A stretch of 64,000 nucleotides of DNA from positions 32,098 to 96,097 of the forward strand of contig NZ_LZLV01000117.1 in the NCBI RefSeq assembly GCF_001673405.1, read 5' to 3'. Shown piece after piece: positions 42,926-52,497 of this stretch. The notes beneath the pieces are model-generated. The model made no database searches. It was not told where the DNA came from and saw only the letters and a program-made list of their open reading frames with translations. The DNA is from Mycobacterium sp. 1245111.1. GTDB lineage: Bacteria; Actinomycetota; Actinomycetes; Mycobacteriales; Mycobacteriaceae. Both the position numbers and the translations under genes were made by a program. Position 1 is the stretch's first letter. Every line of letters starts with the position of its first letter.

Positions 42926-43860
42926 TACTGGCCGCAATTGACTGCGGTACCAACTCGATTCGGTTGCTGATCGCCGATGCATCCGACGGGCAGCTCACCG
43001 ACCTGCATCGCGAGATGCGGATCGTACGGCTCGGCCAGGGCGTCGACGCCACCGGCCAATTCGCGCCGGAGGCGTTGCAGCGCACGCGCGCTGCGCTGGT
43101 CGACTATGCGGAACTCTGTACGGCCCATGGGGTCGAGCGGTTAAGGATGGTCGCCACGTCGGCCACCCGCGACGCCGGTAACCGTGACGTGTTCTTCGCG
43201 ATGACGGCCGAGGTGCTCGGCGCCGTGGTCGACGGAGCGGTCGCGGAGGTGATCACCGGCGCCGAGGAGGCCGAGCTGTCGTTCCGCGGCGCGGTCAACG
43301 AATTAGATTCCGCGGGTGGACCTTTCGTGATCGTTGATCTGGGCGGCGGGTCGACCGAGGTGGTGCTCGGCACCGATACGGTGCAGGCGAGCTTTTCGGC
43401 CGACATTGGTTGCGTGCGATTGACCGAGCGGTGCTTGCACTCCGACCCGCCGACGCCCGCGGAGGTCGCGGCGGCGCGCGAGGTGGTGCGCGATCGGCTC
43501 GGCGAGGCACTGCGCGCCGTACCGGTGGAGCAGGCCCGAACCTGGGTCGGGGTCGCGGGTACGATGACGACGATCGCCGCGCTCGCACACGATATGACGG
43601 GCTATGACTCTGCGGCCATTCACCTTTCGCGTATCGGGGTGGATCGATTGCTCACCGTCTGCGACGAGCTGATCGCGATGCCGCGCAGTCAGCGCGCCGC
43701 ACTGGGGCCTATGCACGAGGGTCGCGTCGACGTGATCGGCGGCGGCGCCATCGTCATCGAAGAGCTGGCGATCGCGCTACGCGAGCGTGCCGGCATCGAG
43801 GAGTTGACCGTCAGCGAGCACGACATCCTCGACGGCATCGCGCTGTCGATCACCGAGTGA
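42922..43860 (+). CDS. Ppx/GppA-family exopolyphosphatase (Rv1026-like)
   Basis: A 312-residue ASKHA-fold phosphatase of the short Ppx/GppA type, without the C-terminal HD domain. Motifs are AAIDCGTNSIRLLIAD, VATSATRDAGN, EVITGAEEAELSF, the phosphate loop VIVDLGGGSTEVVLG and RVDVIGGGAIVIEEL. The family degrades polyphosphate or pppGpp; the M. tuberculosis relative degrades short polyphosphate. GTG 42922 is fixed by the GTGA overlap. It converges on the PPE-SHOCT gene with a 1-base gap. Confidence 0.92.
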   Translation: MILAAIDCGTNSIRLLIADASDGQLTDLHREMRIVRLGQGVDATGQFAPEALQRTRAALVDYAELCTAHGVERLRMVATSATRDAGNRDVFFAMTAEVLGAVVDGAVAEVITGAEEAELSFRGAVNELDSAGGPFVIVDLGGGSTEVVLGTDTVQASFSADIGCVRLTERCLHSDPPTPAEVAAAREVVRDRLGEALRAVPVEQARTWVGVAGTMTTIAALAHDMTGYDSAAIHLSRIGVDRLLTVCDELIAMPRSQRAALGPMHEGRVDVIGGGAIVIEELAIALRERAGIEELTVSEHDILDGIALSITE

Positions 43861-43861
43861 T

Positions 43862-45277
43862 CTACTGCCCGAACGAGATCTGAAGCAGTTGCTTCTTCTG
43901 GTCGTTGTACTCCTGCTCGGTCAACCGCCCCTCGGCGCGCAGCTTCGCGATGTCGCGGATCGCGGCCGCGACGCCGGTCATCACGGTGCGCGGCGCGGGC
44001 GTGGCGTCGACCTCGTCGTCGGCCGGCGTGTCGGCAGGCCGGCCGGTCACCCGAACCGGCCGGCTGTTCTGCTCAGGCTCGCCCGCGGCGGGCGGACCGG
44101 CCATGGCCTGGCCCGCCATGCCGCCAATTCCCATCTGGTTGAACGTATTTGCGGATCCGGCAGCGCCGACCTCCGCGGCCGGCGCGGCTGCCGCGTTCGC
44201 GGTGGTAAGCGGCGTGGTGAAAGCCATCGGCTTCACCTCCGATGCTGCGGTTGCCCAACTGGGCGGGACCGACAGCCCGCTGATCGCCTCGGCATCGGCG
44301 ATGCCCGCCTCAAGCGCGGGCGCGGCGCCCCCACCCGGGTTGAGGATCGTGGCCGGAAAGTCATTCGACGGGATGCCGCCACGCCTGATTGACGGATCTT
44401 CACCGTTCCAGCCGCTGATGATCTCGTCGGAGTGCTGACCGGTCTCCGAATCCACAATGGCAAAAGGCAGATCGACCGGGCCCGCCGCGATACCCACGGG
44501 AATGACCGTGCTGAACAGGGCGAAATCGGACGGGACGCTGACAAAGATCGAAATCAGGTCGCTCAACAGGTTCAGCGGATCACCGGCGGCGGCGGTGCCG
44601 GTGGCAGCGGACTCAGATGTCGTCAGGCTTTGCAGGGCGTTAGGGATAGCGGAAAGAGCTTGCTGCGCAGAGGAAACCGCGCTTTGCGCGTCACCGGCCG
44701 CGGTGTTGGCGGCCTGCCCGACCGCGGCGGCCTGACTCACCGACGACCCGGGATCGGTGTTCTGCTGCGGTTGCTGGAACGGTGACAGGGTGGTCGCAGC
44801 CGCCGAGGACGCCGCGTAGCCGTACATCGCAACCGCGTCTTGGGCCCACATCTCGGCGTACTGAACTTCGGTCGCCGCAATCGCGGGAGTGTTCTGCCCG
44901 AAGAAGTTTGTCGCCACCAGCGTCGCCAGCAGACTGCGGTTCGCCGCGATCACCGGGGGAGGCACCGTCATCGCGAACGCCGTCTCATAGCCCGCGGCGG
45001 CGGCTTGTGCCTGGGTGGCGGACTGTTCGGCCTGTGCGGCGGTGGCACTGAGCCACTCGACAAAGGAGGCGGCCGCCGCGCTCATCGATGCCGAGGACGG
45101 TCCCGACCAGACCCCGGATGCCAACTCGGAAACCACTGATTGGTAGCCGCCGGCCGCGGTGTACAGCTCATCAGCCAGTGCCGTCCATGCCTGCGCAGCG
45201 GCCAACATCGGCCCGGATCCAGGACCGGAATACATCCGGCCGGAGTTTATCTCCGGCGGATAGAACCCGAAATCCAT
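43862..45277 (-). CDS. PPE protein, SVP subgroup, with C-terminal SHOCT domain
   Basis: A 471-residue protein. The N-terminal PPE domain (MDFGFYPPEINSGRMYSG, WSGPSS turn, NRSLLATLVATNFFGQN) is followed by a low-complexity Ala/Gln/Ser stretch (about 175-235) and a unique middle with SGWNGEDPSIRRGG. The SVP motif is ISGLSVPPSWATA near 340. The last 36 residues form a SHOCT domain: IRDIAKLRAEGRLTEQEYND followed by a lysine-leucine end. SHOCT is a short two-helix C-terminal module found on many proteins and is not usual on PPE proteins. It is the second gene of a pair, 71 bases after its paralogue. ATG 45277 has an AGGGAA site. Confidence 0.9.
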   Translation of the reverse strand: MDFGFYPPEINSGRMYSGPGSGPMLAAAQAWTALADELYTAAGGYQSVVSELASGVWSGPSSASMSAAAASFVEWLSATAAQAEQSATQAQAAAAGYETAFAMTVPPPVIAANRSLLATLVATNFFGQNTPAIAATEVQYAEMWAQDAVAMYGYAASSAAATTLSPFQQPQQNTDPGSSVSQAAAVGQAANTAAGDAQSAVSSAQQALSAIPNALQSLTTSESAATGTAAAGDPLNLLSDLISIFVSVPSDFALFSTVIPVGIAAGPVDLPFAIVDSETGQHSDEIISGWNGEDPSIRRGGIPSNDFPATILNPGGGAAPALEAGIADAEAISGLSVPPSWATAASEVKPMAFTTPLTTANAAAAPAAEVGAAGSANTFNQMGIGGMAGQAMAGPPAAGEPEQNSRPVRVTGRPADTPADDEVDATPAPRTVMTGVAAAIRDIAKLRAEGRLTEQEYNDQKKQLLQISFGQ

Positions 45278-45348
45278 TGCTGCGCATTCCCTTTGTCTCT
45301 ATGACGCGGCGTGACAACCGACGCATCTGCCCGAGGGCGGTGGGCTTT

Positions 45349-46722
45349 TCAGCGACCAAGCAGGCGGTTCTTCTGCTCGGTGTATTCCTCGTCGGTCAGA
45401 ATTCCTTCGTCACGGAGTTTGGTGAATTCGCGCAACTCGGCCGCGACGCCAGTGACCACGGTCCGCGGTTTGGTCTCAGCGGCCGTGTCGTCGCCGCCAG
45501 TTGTCTTGCGCTCAGCCGTCTTTGGCGTGGCTTTGGCGGCTTTCGCCACCCGGTTGGCGCCGGTGCCCACCGTCCCGGCCATCGCCCGGCCGGCCATTCC
45601 CGCCAGCGCCATCTCGCTCAACGTGCTGCCCGACGCGCCGGACATCGATTCCGCCGCGGCGACCGCCGGCAGCGCGGGCAGTGTCACCGCGCTCGGTTTG
45701 ACCGCAGGCGTGGCGATGGTCCAGCTCGGCGGAACCGACAGCCCGCCAACGCGGTTCGCGTCGGCGAGACCGGCCGACAGCCTGGTTGGCACGGTGCCAC
45801 TCGGCAAGTTCAACAGCGGAGCGGGGAAAGGCTTGACCGGGGCGGGCCCGTCACCGGGCCAGGTTTGCTCCCCGTTCCAGCCGCTGACAATCCGGTCGGT
45901 GTGGGTACCGGTCAAGGCGCCGACGATGTCGAAGGGCAGGGCGACGATTCCGAGGCTGCCAAGCGGGATGTCGGCGGTGAACGTCGCGATGCCGGCCGGG
46001 AGGTCGACGAAGATCGCGATCAGGTCGCTGATCGTGCCCAACGGGTCGGAGGCGGCTGCGGTACTGGCAGCCGGCGACGCTGCCGATAGGGCGTTCGGTA
46101 TTGCCGAGAACGCTTGCTGGATCGTGCTTTGCGCGTCGCCGGCCGCCGTGCCGGTGGCCTGACCAACGGCGGCAGACTGGCCTGCCTCGCCGGTGGGATT
46201 GGTGTTCTGCTGTGGCGGAGTGAACGGCGACAATTGGGTCGCCGCGGCCGAGGAAGCCGAATAGCCGTACATCGCCGCCGCGTCCTGGGCCCACATCTGG
46301 CCGTATTGCGCTTCGTTGGCGGCGATCGCCTGGGTGTTTCTGCCGAACAGGTTGGTGGCGATCAGCGTCATCAGCTGGCTGCGATTCGCCGCGACCATCG
46401 GCGGCGGGACCGTCGCGGTAAACGCGGTCTGATAAGCGGCGGCCGCGGACCTGGCCTGGGCGCCGGTCTGCTCAGCCTGTGCCGCGGTGGCCCGCAGCCA
46501 TGCCGTGTAGGAGGCGGCGGCCGCGCTCATCGAGACCGATGCCGGCCCCATCCACGAGCCCGCGGTCAGTCCGGATATCACCGATTGATACGAGTTGGCC
46601 ACCGAATGGAGTTCGGTGGCCAACGAGTCCCATGCCTCCGCGGCGGCCAGCATCGGGCCCGCACCGGGCCCGGCATACATGCGGGCGGAATTGACCTCGG
46701 GTGGATAACTTCCGAAATCCAT
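45349..46722 (-). CDS. PPE protein, SVP subgroup, with C-terminal SHOCT domain (paralogue)
   Basis: A 457-residue paralogue of the next gene. The PPE domain is MDFGSYPPEVNSARMYAG with a WMGP turn. The middle part keeps SGWNGEQTWPGDG, and the SVP motif is GGLSVPPSWTIA. A linker ending KPRTVVTGVAAE precedes the SHOCT domain LREFTKLRDEGILTDEEYTE with a KNRLL end. The (K/A)PRTV(V/M)TGVAA lead-in is shared by both paralogues, so the fusion predates duplication. ATG 46722 has a GAGGGGG site. Both probably use type VII secretion; no PE partner is adjacent. Confidence 0.9.
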   Translation of the reverse strand: MDFGSYPPEVNSARMYAGPGAGPMLAAAEAWDSLATELHSVANSYQSVISGLTAGSWMGPASVSMSAAAASYTAWLRATAAQAEQTGAQARSAAAAYQTAFTATVPPPMVAANRSQLMTLIATNLFGRNTQAIAANEAQYGQMWAQDAAAMYGYSASSAAATQLSPFTPPQQNTNPTGEAGQSAAVGQATGTAAGDAQSTIQQAFSAIPNALSAASPAASTAAASDPLGTISDLIAIFVDLPAGIATFTADIPLGSLGIVALPFDIVGALTGTHTDRIVSGWNGEQTWPGDGPAPVKPFPAPLLNLPSGTVPTRLSAGLADANRVGGLSVPPSWTIATPAVKPSAVTLPALPAVAAAESMSGASGSTLSEMALAGMAGRAMAGTVGTGANRVAKAAKATPKTAERKTTGGDDTAAETKPRTVVTGVAAELREFTKLRDEGILTDEEYTEQKNRLLGR

Positions 46723-47279
46723 GGTTAGCCCCCTCTAAATCCCCGCGGTCGAGCCAGCCATGCACCCGGCCTTGGCGATGCCATTGACCGATGGGTGAAT
46801 GGTGGCACGCGCGGTGAGCGTCGTCGCTGCGGTGAGCGGCGCGTCGCCAGCTGGCATGACCTGAGGCGGTAGATCGCGACACTCGGGCTCAGCGGTCCCC
46901 GAAAGCATGGCCTCCCTTTCCAGTAATGGTCGAGCAAGCCGCCCATTTCGTGGCGTTGGGTACTGCTAATGACGCGTCCGCCGGCGAACTCAGGGCTCGA
47001 CAGACCACGCCATTATCGGCATTGAACAGGCGATATACAAATGATGGCGCAGCTGAATGGCATTGTGCGGCTGGAATTAGCCATATCCTTGGGGTTAATT
47101 CTTAGTATTTCTCAGGTTTACCGACGCGTCGGCGCCCGTTTTTCGCCCCAGCGACGCGCGTTCGGTCCTCGATTCTAGGGGCTGACCGGCGGACTCTCTC
47201 TTCGAAGAGGCGGTCTACAGCGACTTGCCAGGTTTCCGCAAGGACCTTGTACGGGACGGCGAATTTGTCTTGCCTTCGG
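46723..47279. other. intergenic region between PPE-SHOCT genes and the K+ channel gene (557 bp)
   Basis: No well-supported gene is seen. The part near 46720-46940 has ordinary GC and weak frames only. From about 47010 to 47110 the sequence is clearly AT-richer (for example GGTTAATTCTTAGTATTTCTC near 47095 in parts), which fits a promoter or a boundary of the PPE insertion. A 69-codon minus-strand frame (47102-47311) overlaps the channel gene's end and is not accepted as a gene. Confidence 0.5.
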
Positions 47280-49079
47280 TCAACCCGTGCGGGCCTGCCG
47301 GCTGACCTCAACGTCCTGCTGTTGGGCGGGCACTCCGTCGACCTGAGGTGAAGGTTCGGCGTCGCCGTCGGTGGCGGCGTGCCGGGGCGGCAGCCCCTTG
47401 CGCAGGGTCGCCACCAACTCGCGGTACGGACCCACCAGGTAAACGGTGTCGCCGCCGCGGAGCCGCCCTTCGTGGTGGGGGCGCAGATCGATTGGCGCGT
47501 CTTCTCGGCAGATCGCGATCACCCGCGTCTTGGTCGACAACGAGCCCATCCGCAGCCCGTCGAGTTCGCTGCCCTCGGCCACCAGCATCGCCCCCACCAT
47601 GAACGAACTCTGGCCGATCGAGAAGGTGCCCAGCACCTCCACGCCCATGGCGGCGCCGATGAACCACGGTGCGGCCAGCGCGACCGAAGAGCGGACATTC
47701 TCGAAACCAAACCGCTGCGCGACCGCGAGCCCCAACGCGCGGTCGTAGACCCGCAGCACCACCGAGACCTCGGCGCGCCGATTGACCTCGGGTACCACCC
47801 GCGGGCCGAGCATCTCGGCGAGCACGATTCCGGTTTCGATGTTGATCATGTCGTCGCGGGTCAGCACCGCCACGGCGCGGGCCCGGTCGACCCGCGCCGC
47901 CTGCAGCGTCTGAACCAGCGTCGCGTCGCCGAAGATGACCGGTACGTCCAGGGCACGCGCGGCGGACAGGTATCGGTTGTCCTCGTTGATCTCGATGACC
48001 GCGACGTCGTAGCCCGCCTTGAGCAGATCGGTGACCACCCGCATCCCGAGGGCGCTCAGCCCGACGACGATGACGTGATTGCGCAGATGTCGCACCCGTG
48101 GGCGGGCGGCCGCGAACACGAAGCGGCGCGAGAGCAGCACGTCGGCGATGAACGCGACCAGCAACGCGATCGTGGTCGCTCCACCGAACATCAGCATGGC
48201 GGCGAACAGCCGCAGCCAGGTCTCCTGGTGAGCGAAGCTGAAGTCGCCGTATCCCGTCGTCGTGATCGTCTCGATGGTGAAGTACAGCGCGTCGACCCAG
48301 GACATCCGCGGATGCTGATAGTTGAAGCGCAGCAACAGCATTGAGATGACGACCAGCGTCATCGCGGCCGCCAGGGCGGGATAGAACGCCGGGTTGAAAT
48401 CGTTGACGACGGCCTTGACGCCGTCGAGCAGCCGTCGCGCCGCGGCCCGTTGCGACCGCGTTCCCACCGGACGGCGGACCTTGATGCCGCGTACGGCTGA
48501 CTCGTCGGCCGTGCCGATCATCACCGCGCGATCACCGGCGAGCACCCGTTGATTGCGGGTTGGGCAGACGTCGATCTCGCCCGGGCTCGACGAGTTCTCG
48601 CCGTGGATGACGGCTACCGGGGCCAGGTCGCCATAGATCTCCCGCAGCGTGGCGGCTCGCGGCGCTTCGCTGCCGGAGACCAGGAACTGCGTTCCGGCGG
48701 CCTCGAAGGGGTGCGTCCGGTGTGCCAGGCAGGCTTCGACGACCGACGGCGCGGTCAGTTCGGCAACGTCGAGGATTGCGCCCGGCCCGTTGTCGGCGGC
48801 GACCGCCGCGCGCAACACATCATTCGCCAGCCTGGCGACCACCCGCACCGATGGGTTGGATCGTCTTGCCAACAAAGCAATTTCGAGGTTGGCCGCATCA
48901 TCGTCGCCGGCGCACACCACCGCCAACGCGTCGGAGATGTTGGCGTTTTCGAGCACGTCACACATCGTGGTGAGGTCGCCTCCGCCGAGCTTGACGACGT
49001 GCGCGCCGGCTCGCTCCAACTCCTCGATGATGGTGGTGGCCAGCGCGTCCTCACCGCTGACAATGATGTGGTGCTGCAT
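47280..49079 (-). CDS. ligand-gated K+ channel with two RCK (TrkA-N) domains
   Basis: A 599-residue channel protein with an unusual order. An N-terminal RCK domain (residues 1-190) comes first; its dinucleotide loop is altered (VSGEDALATTIIEEL). Then a first membrane helix (ALAAAMTLVVISMLLL), a pore helix with selectivity filter TTTGYGD (273-279), a second helix (MFGGATTIALLVAFIADVLL) and a second RCK domain (HVIVVGLSALGMRVVTDLL, about 333-560). The layout resembles multi-RCK channels such as GsuK. ATG 49079 (MQHHIIVSG) has a GGATGAGAG site; GTG 49094 lacks one. It lies 161 bases after kdpE on the same strand, so potassium genes cluster here. Confidence 0.9.
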   Translation of the reverse strand: MQHHIIVSGEDALATTIIEELERAGAHVVKLGGGDLTTMCDVLENANISDALAVVCAGDDDAANLEIALLARRSNPSVRVVARLANDVLRAAVAADNGPGAILDVAELTAPSVVEACLAHRTHPFEAAGTQFLVSGSEAPRAATLREIYGDLAPVAVIHGENSSSPGEIDVCPTRNQRVLAGDRAVMIGTADESAVRGIKVRRPVGTRSQRAAARRLLDGVKAVVNDFNPAFYPALAAAMTLVVISMLLLRFNYQHPRMSWVDALYFTIETITTTGYGDFSFAHQETWLRLFAAMLMFGGATTIALLVAFIADVLLSRRFVFAAARPRVRHLRNHVIVVGLSALGMRVVTDLLKAGYDVAVIEINEDNRYLSAARALDVPVIFGDATLVQTLQAARVDRARAVAVLTRDDMINIETGIVLAEMLGPRVVPEVNRRAEVSVVLRVYDRALGLAVAQRFGFENVRSSVALAAPWFIGAAMGVEVLGTFSIGQSSFMVGAMLVAEGSELDGLRMGSLSTKTRVIAICREDAPIDLRPHHEGRLRGGDTVYLVGPYRELVATLRKGLPPRHAATDGDAEPSPQVDGVPAQQQDVEVSRQARTG

Positions 49080-49240
49080 TCTCTCATCCGCCACTCTGCA
49101 GGGTGGGCTTCGACTTTGCTACCGCTGCTACTGAAATAGGTTACACCACGGGCTTTATCCGGCCCTGCCGGAACGCGCAATTTTGCTGATGCCCGGCACA
49201 ACTATCGGTTGGGCGCTAACCCGTTCTCGCGCAACGGCTC

Positions 49241-49921
49241 TCATGCCTCGAAGCGGTAGCCCATGCCGGCCTCGGTCAGCAGATGGGCGGGGTGCGACGG
49301 GTCGTCTTCGAGCTTGCGGCGCAGTTGCGCGAGAAACACACGCAGATAATGGGTTTCCGTCGCATACTTCGGCCCCCACACCTCGCGGAGCAGTTCCTCG
49401 CGGCCGACCAGCTTGCCGCGGTTACGCACCAGCATTTCCAGCATGCCCCACTCCGTCGGGGTCAGATGGACCTCGGCGCCGTTCTTGATCACCTTCTTGA
49501 TCGAGAGGTCGACGACGAACGACTTGGTTTCCACCACGGGGTTGTCCGCGCCGGTGGGCACGGTGGCCCGTCGCACCGCAGCGCGCAGCCTGGCCAGCAG
49601 CTCGTCCATGCCGAACGGCTTCGTCATGTAGTCGTCGGCACCCGCGTCGAGCGCACCGACCTTGTCCGACGAATCGGTTCGCGCGGACAGCACGATCACC
49701 GGAGCGGTCAGCCAGCCGCGCAGGCCGGTGAGCACCTCGATCCCGGACATGTCGGGCATGCCCAAGTCCAGGATCACCACCTGGGGCGGGTGCTCGGCGG
49801 CCACGGCCAGAGCCCGTGACCCGGTGGGGGCGGTCAGCACCTCGTAGCCACGCACCGACAGGTTGATCCGCAGCGCCCGCAGCAGCTGGGGGTCGTCGTC
49901 GACGACAAGGACGCGTGTCAC
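49241..49921 (-). CDS. kdpE: KdpE response regulator
   Basis: A 226-residue OmpR/PhoB-family regulator. The receiver domain has the acidic pair DDD, the phospho-acceptor Asp in VVILDLGMPDMSG, and Lys in MTKPFGMDELLAR. The winged-helix domain is VHLTPTEWGMLEMLVRN, GREELLREVWG and YLRVFLAQLRRKLEDDP. It activates kdpFABC under K+ limitation when phosphorylated by KdpD. The GTG start at 49921 overlaps the kdpD stop (GTGA). It is last in a collinear kdpFABCDE operon. Confidence 0.97.
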   Translation of the reverse strand: MTRVLVVDDDPQLLRALRINLSVRGYEVLTAPTGSRALAVAAEHPPQVVILDLGMPDMSGIEVLTGLRGWLTAPVIVLSARTDSSDKVGALDAGADDYMTKPFGMDELLARLRAAVRRATVPTGADNPVVETKSFVVDLSIKKVIKNGAEVHLTPTEWGMLEMLVRNRGKLVGREELLREVWGPKYATETHYLRVFLAQLRRKLEDDPSHPAHLLTEAGMGYRFEA

Positions 49922-52497
49922 GGCGCGGCCAGGTCGATCAGGATGGTCAGCCCGCCGCCAGGAGTGTCGGTCGCGGTGATCGTGCCGTCCATCGCCTCGA
50001 CAAAACCCTTGGCCACCGACAGGCCCAGCCCCAGGCCGGAGGCGGTGTCGAAGTCGCCGAGTCGCTGGAACGGCTGGAACATCTGCTCCGCGGCGCCTTT
50101 GGACACACCCGGGCCGTCGTCGACGACGTTGATCAACACCCGCGATCCGACCTGTCCCGCATTCACCCGGACCATGCTGGCGGGTGCGTAGCGCAGCGCG
50201 TTGTCGATGACGTTGGACAGCACGCGCTCGAGCAATCCCGCGTCGCCCATCACGATCGTTCCGCCCACCTCGACCTTGACCCGGTCGATGCCGGCCCGTT
50301 CGCTCATGCTGCTGCGGCCACCGATTCCGACCAGCGCCCGCTGCACGACCTCTTCCAGATAGACCTCGGTGAGCTCGGGCCGCACCACGCCGGCGGCCAG
50401 CCGGGACGAGTCCAGCAGGTTGGCCACCAGCAGGGAAAGCTGGTCCACCGACTCCTCGATGGTGGCGAGCAATTCGCCGGTGTCTTCGGGCGAGAAGTAG
50501 ACGTCTTCGGCGCGCAGGCTGGACACCGCCGCCTTGGCCGCGGTCAGGGGGGTGCGCAGATCGTGACCGAGCGCGGACAGCAGCAGCCGGCGCAGCTCGT
50601 CGGCCTCGGCGAGAGACTTGACCTTGCCCGCCTCCTCGGCGAGCTCGCCGCGCTTGACCAGGCCGGCGGCCTGGGTGGCGACCACCGACAGCACCCTGCG
50701 GTCGCGGCCGGTCAGCGCCCGGCCGGACATCAGCAGCCAGTATTCCTCGTCGCCGACCTTGACCGCGGTGTCCGCCGAATCGACTTTGCTGCACGGGTTT
50801 ACGCCCACCCCCGCGACGGATTCGGGGTGACCGTCGACGTCGCGCACGAGGCACACCGCACGCTGGGAGTAGGCCTCCCGCACCCGCTCCAGCAGTGTGC
50901 TGAGATCGGCGCCGCGCAGCACTGACGCCGCGAAAAGGGAGAGCAACTCGGCCTCCTGGCTTTGCCGCCTGGCTTCGCGGGCCCGGCTCGCCGCGGCGTC
51001 CACCAGCACGGCGATCGCCATGGCGATTCCGAGCAGCAAGACGACGGTCAAGACGTTGCTCAGGCTGTTGATCGCCAGGGTGTAGCGCGGCTCGGTGTGG
51101 AAATAGTCCAGCAGTACGCCGGACAGCACGCCCGCGAGCAGCGCCGGCCCCAGACCGCCGAACAGCGCGACCCCGACGATCCCGGCGAAGAACATCGCCG
51201 ACTTTCCGGCGATGTCGACAGTCAGATCCAGGCGCATCGTGACGGCGAGGATGGCCCATGGCACCATGACGGCCGCCAGCCAGGAGACGACTTGCCGGGC
51301 GCGCGGCGACATGGTCGCCAGCGTCAGCCCGGGATTGGCCTGCTCGTGGCTGACCATGTGGACGTCGATCTTGCCCGAGTTCTTGATGGTCGCCGCGCCG
51401 ATGCCCTCGCTGAAGATGCTCGCCCACCGCGAGCGCCGTGAAGTGCCGAGCACCAATTGGGTGGCATTGGTCTCGCGGGCGAAGTCCAGCAGCGCGCTCG
51501 ACACGTCGTCGCCGACCACGACATGCACGGTGGCCCCGATGCTGGTGGCCAGTTCACGCACCTTGCCCATCTCGCGCGGAGAGACGCCCGCAAGCCCGTC
51601 ACCGCGGGCGACATGCACCACCATGAGTTCGGCGCTGGATTTCGACGCGATACGAGATGCCCTGCGCACCAACGTTTCCGACTCGGGGCCCCCGGTCACC
51701 GCGACGACCACCCGTTCGCGCGCCTCCCAGGTCTCGGTGATCTTCTTCTCGGCGCGGTATTTCGCCAGAGCCGCGTCTACCTGGTCGGCGAGCCACAGCA
51801 GCGCGATCTCGCGCAGAGCGGTCAGGTTGCCGGCGCGGAAGTAATTGCTCAGCGCCGCGTCGATGCGTTCTGACGGGTACACATTTCCGTGAGCAAGCCT
51901 GCGCCGCAACGCTTCCGGCGTGATGTCGACCAGCTCGATCTGGGCTGCTTTTCGGACCACTTCGTCGGGCACGGTTTCGCGTTGTTCGATCCCGGTGATC
52001 TGCGCGACGACGTCGTTGAGGCTTTCCAGATGCTGAATGTTGAGCGTCGAAATCACCGTGATGCCGGCATCGAGCAGCGTTTCGATGTCCTGCCAGCGCT
52101 TTTCGTTGACGCTTCCCGGTATGTTGCTGTGCGCATATTCATCGACCAGTGCTACTTCGGGCTTGCGACGCAGCACGGCCTCGATGTCGAGTTCGGGAAA
52201 CGTCCCCTCGCGGTACGTGATGTAGTGCGGTGGAATGACTTCGATGCCGTTGAGCAGCTCGCCGACCTTCTTGCGACCGTGCGTCTCGACCACCGCCGCG
52301 ACCACGTCGGTTCCGCGCTCGAGCCTGCGATGCGCCTCGCCGAGCATGGCGCAGGTCTTACCGACACCCGGTGCGGCGCCCAGGTAGATGCGCAATTCGC
52401 CGCGGCGCGGCGGATAAGTCCGGTGAGCCAGCGGGTCGTCGTATCTGCCGGGCTCGTGGGTGGAGGTCACATGGCCATCATCCACCGGGAAGTTCAA
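49918..52497 (-). CDS. kdpD: KdpD sensor histidine kinase
   Basis: An 859-residue sensor kinase. The N-terminal KdpD domain has Walker A GAAPGVGKT and the DEYAHSN segment. A USP-like domain follows (VVVAVTGGPESETLVRRA), then four membrane helices (about 400-500) and a GAF-like domain. The kinase has the phospho-acceptor His in SALGHDLRTPLTAA, the N box NVIDNALRYA and G boxes DDGPGVS and GLGLGLSVAKG. It senses low K+ or high ionic strength. TTG 52497 overlaps the kdpC stop (TTGA); GTG 52470 (VTSTHEPG) is an alternative start. Confidence 0.95.
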   Translation of the reverse strand: MNFPVDDGHVTSTHEPGRYDDPLAHRTYPPRRGELRIYLGAAPGVGKTCAMLGEAHRRLERGTDVVAAVVETHGRKKVGELLNGIEVIPPHYITYREGTFPELDIEAVLRRKPEVALVDEYAHSNIPGSVNEKRWQDIETLLDAGITVISTLNIQHLESLNDVVAQITGIEQRETVPDEVVRKAAQIELVDITPEALRRRLAHGNVYPSERIDAALSNYFRAGNLTALREIALLWLADQVDAALAKYRAEKKITETWEARERVVVAVTGGPESETLVRRASRIASKSSAELMVVHVARGDGLAGVSPREMGKVRELATSIGATVHVVVGDDVSSALLDFARETNATQLVLGTSRRSRWASIFSEGIGAATIKNSGKIDVHMVSHEQANPGLTLATMSPRARQVVSWLAAVMVPWAILAVTMRLDLTVDIAGKSAMFFAGIVGVALFGGLGPALLAGVLSGVLLDYFHTEPRYTLAINSLSNVLTVVLLLGIAMAIAVLVDAAASRAREARRQSQEAELLSLFAASVLRGADLSTLLERVREAYSQRAVCLVRDVDGHPESVAGVGVNPCSKVDSADTAVKVGDEEYWLLMSGRALTGRDRRVLSVVATQAAGLVKRGELAEEAGKVKSLAEADELRRLLLSALGHDLRTPLTAAKAAVSSLRAEDVYFSPEDTGELLATIEESVDQLSLLVANLLDSSRLAAGVVRPELTEVYLEEVVQRALVGIGGRSSMSERAGIDRVKVEVGGTIVMGDAGLLERVLSNVIDNALRYAPASMVRVNAGQVGSRVLINVVDDGPGVSKGAAEQMFQPFQRLGDFDTASGLGLGLSVAKGFVEAMDGTITATDTPGGGLTILIDLAAP

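Noticed and set aside
46725..46946. 73-codon minus-strand frame upstream of the first PPE-SHOCT gene
   Set aside because: It is Arg/Pro-rich with no ribosome site; it occupies the leader/promoter region and looks like chance coding.
47102..47311. 69-codon minus-strand frame after the K+ channel gene
   Set aside because: It overlaps the end of the channel gene, has mixed third-position use and no recognisable family. The Tyr/Trp/Lys-bearing middle is mildly protein-like, so it is noted rather than ignored.
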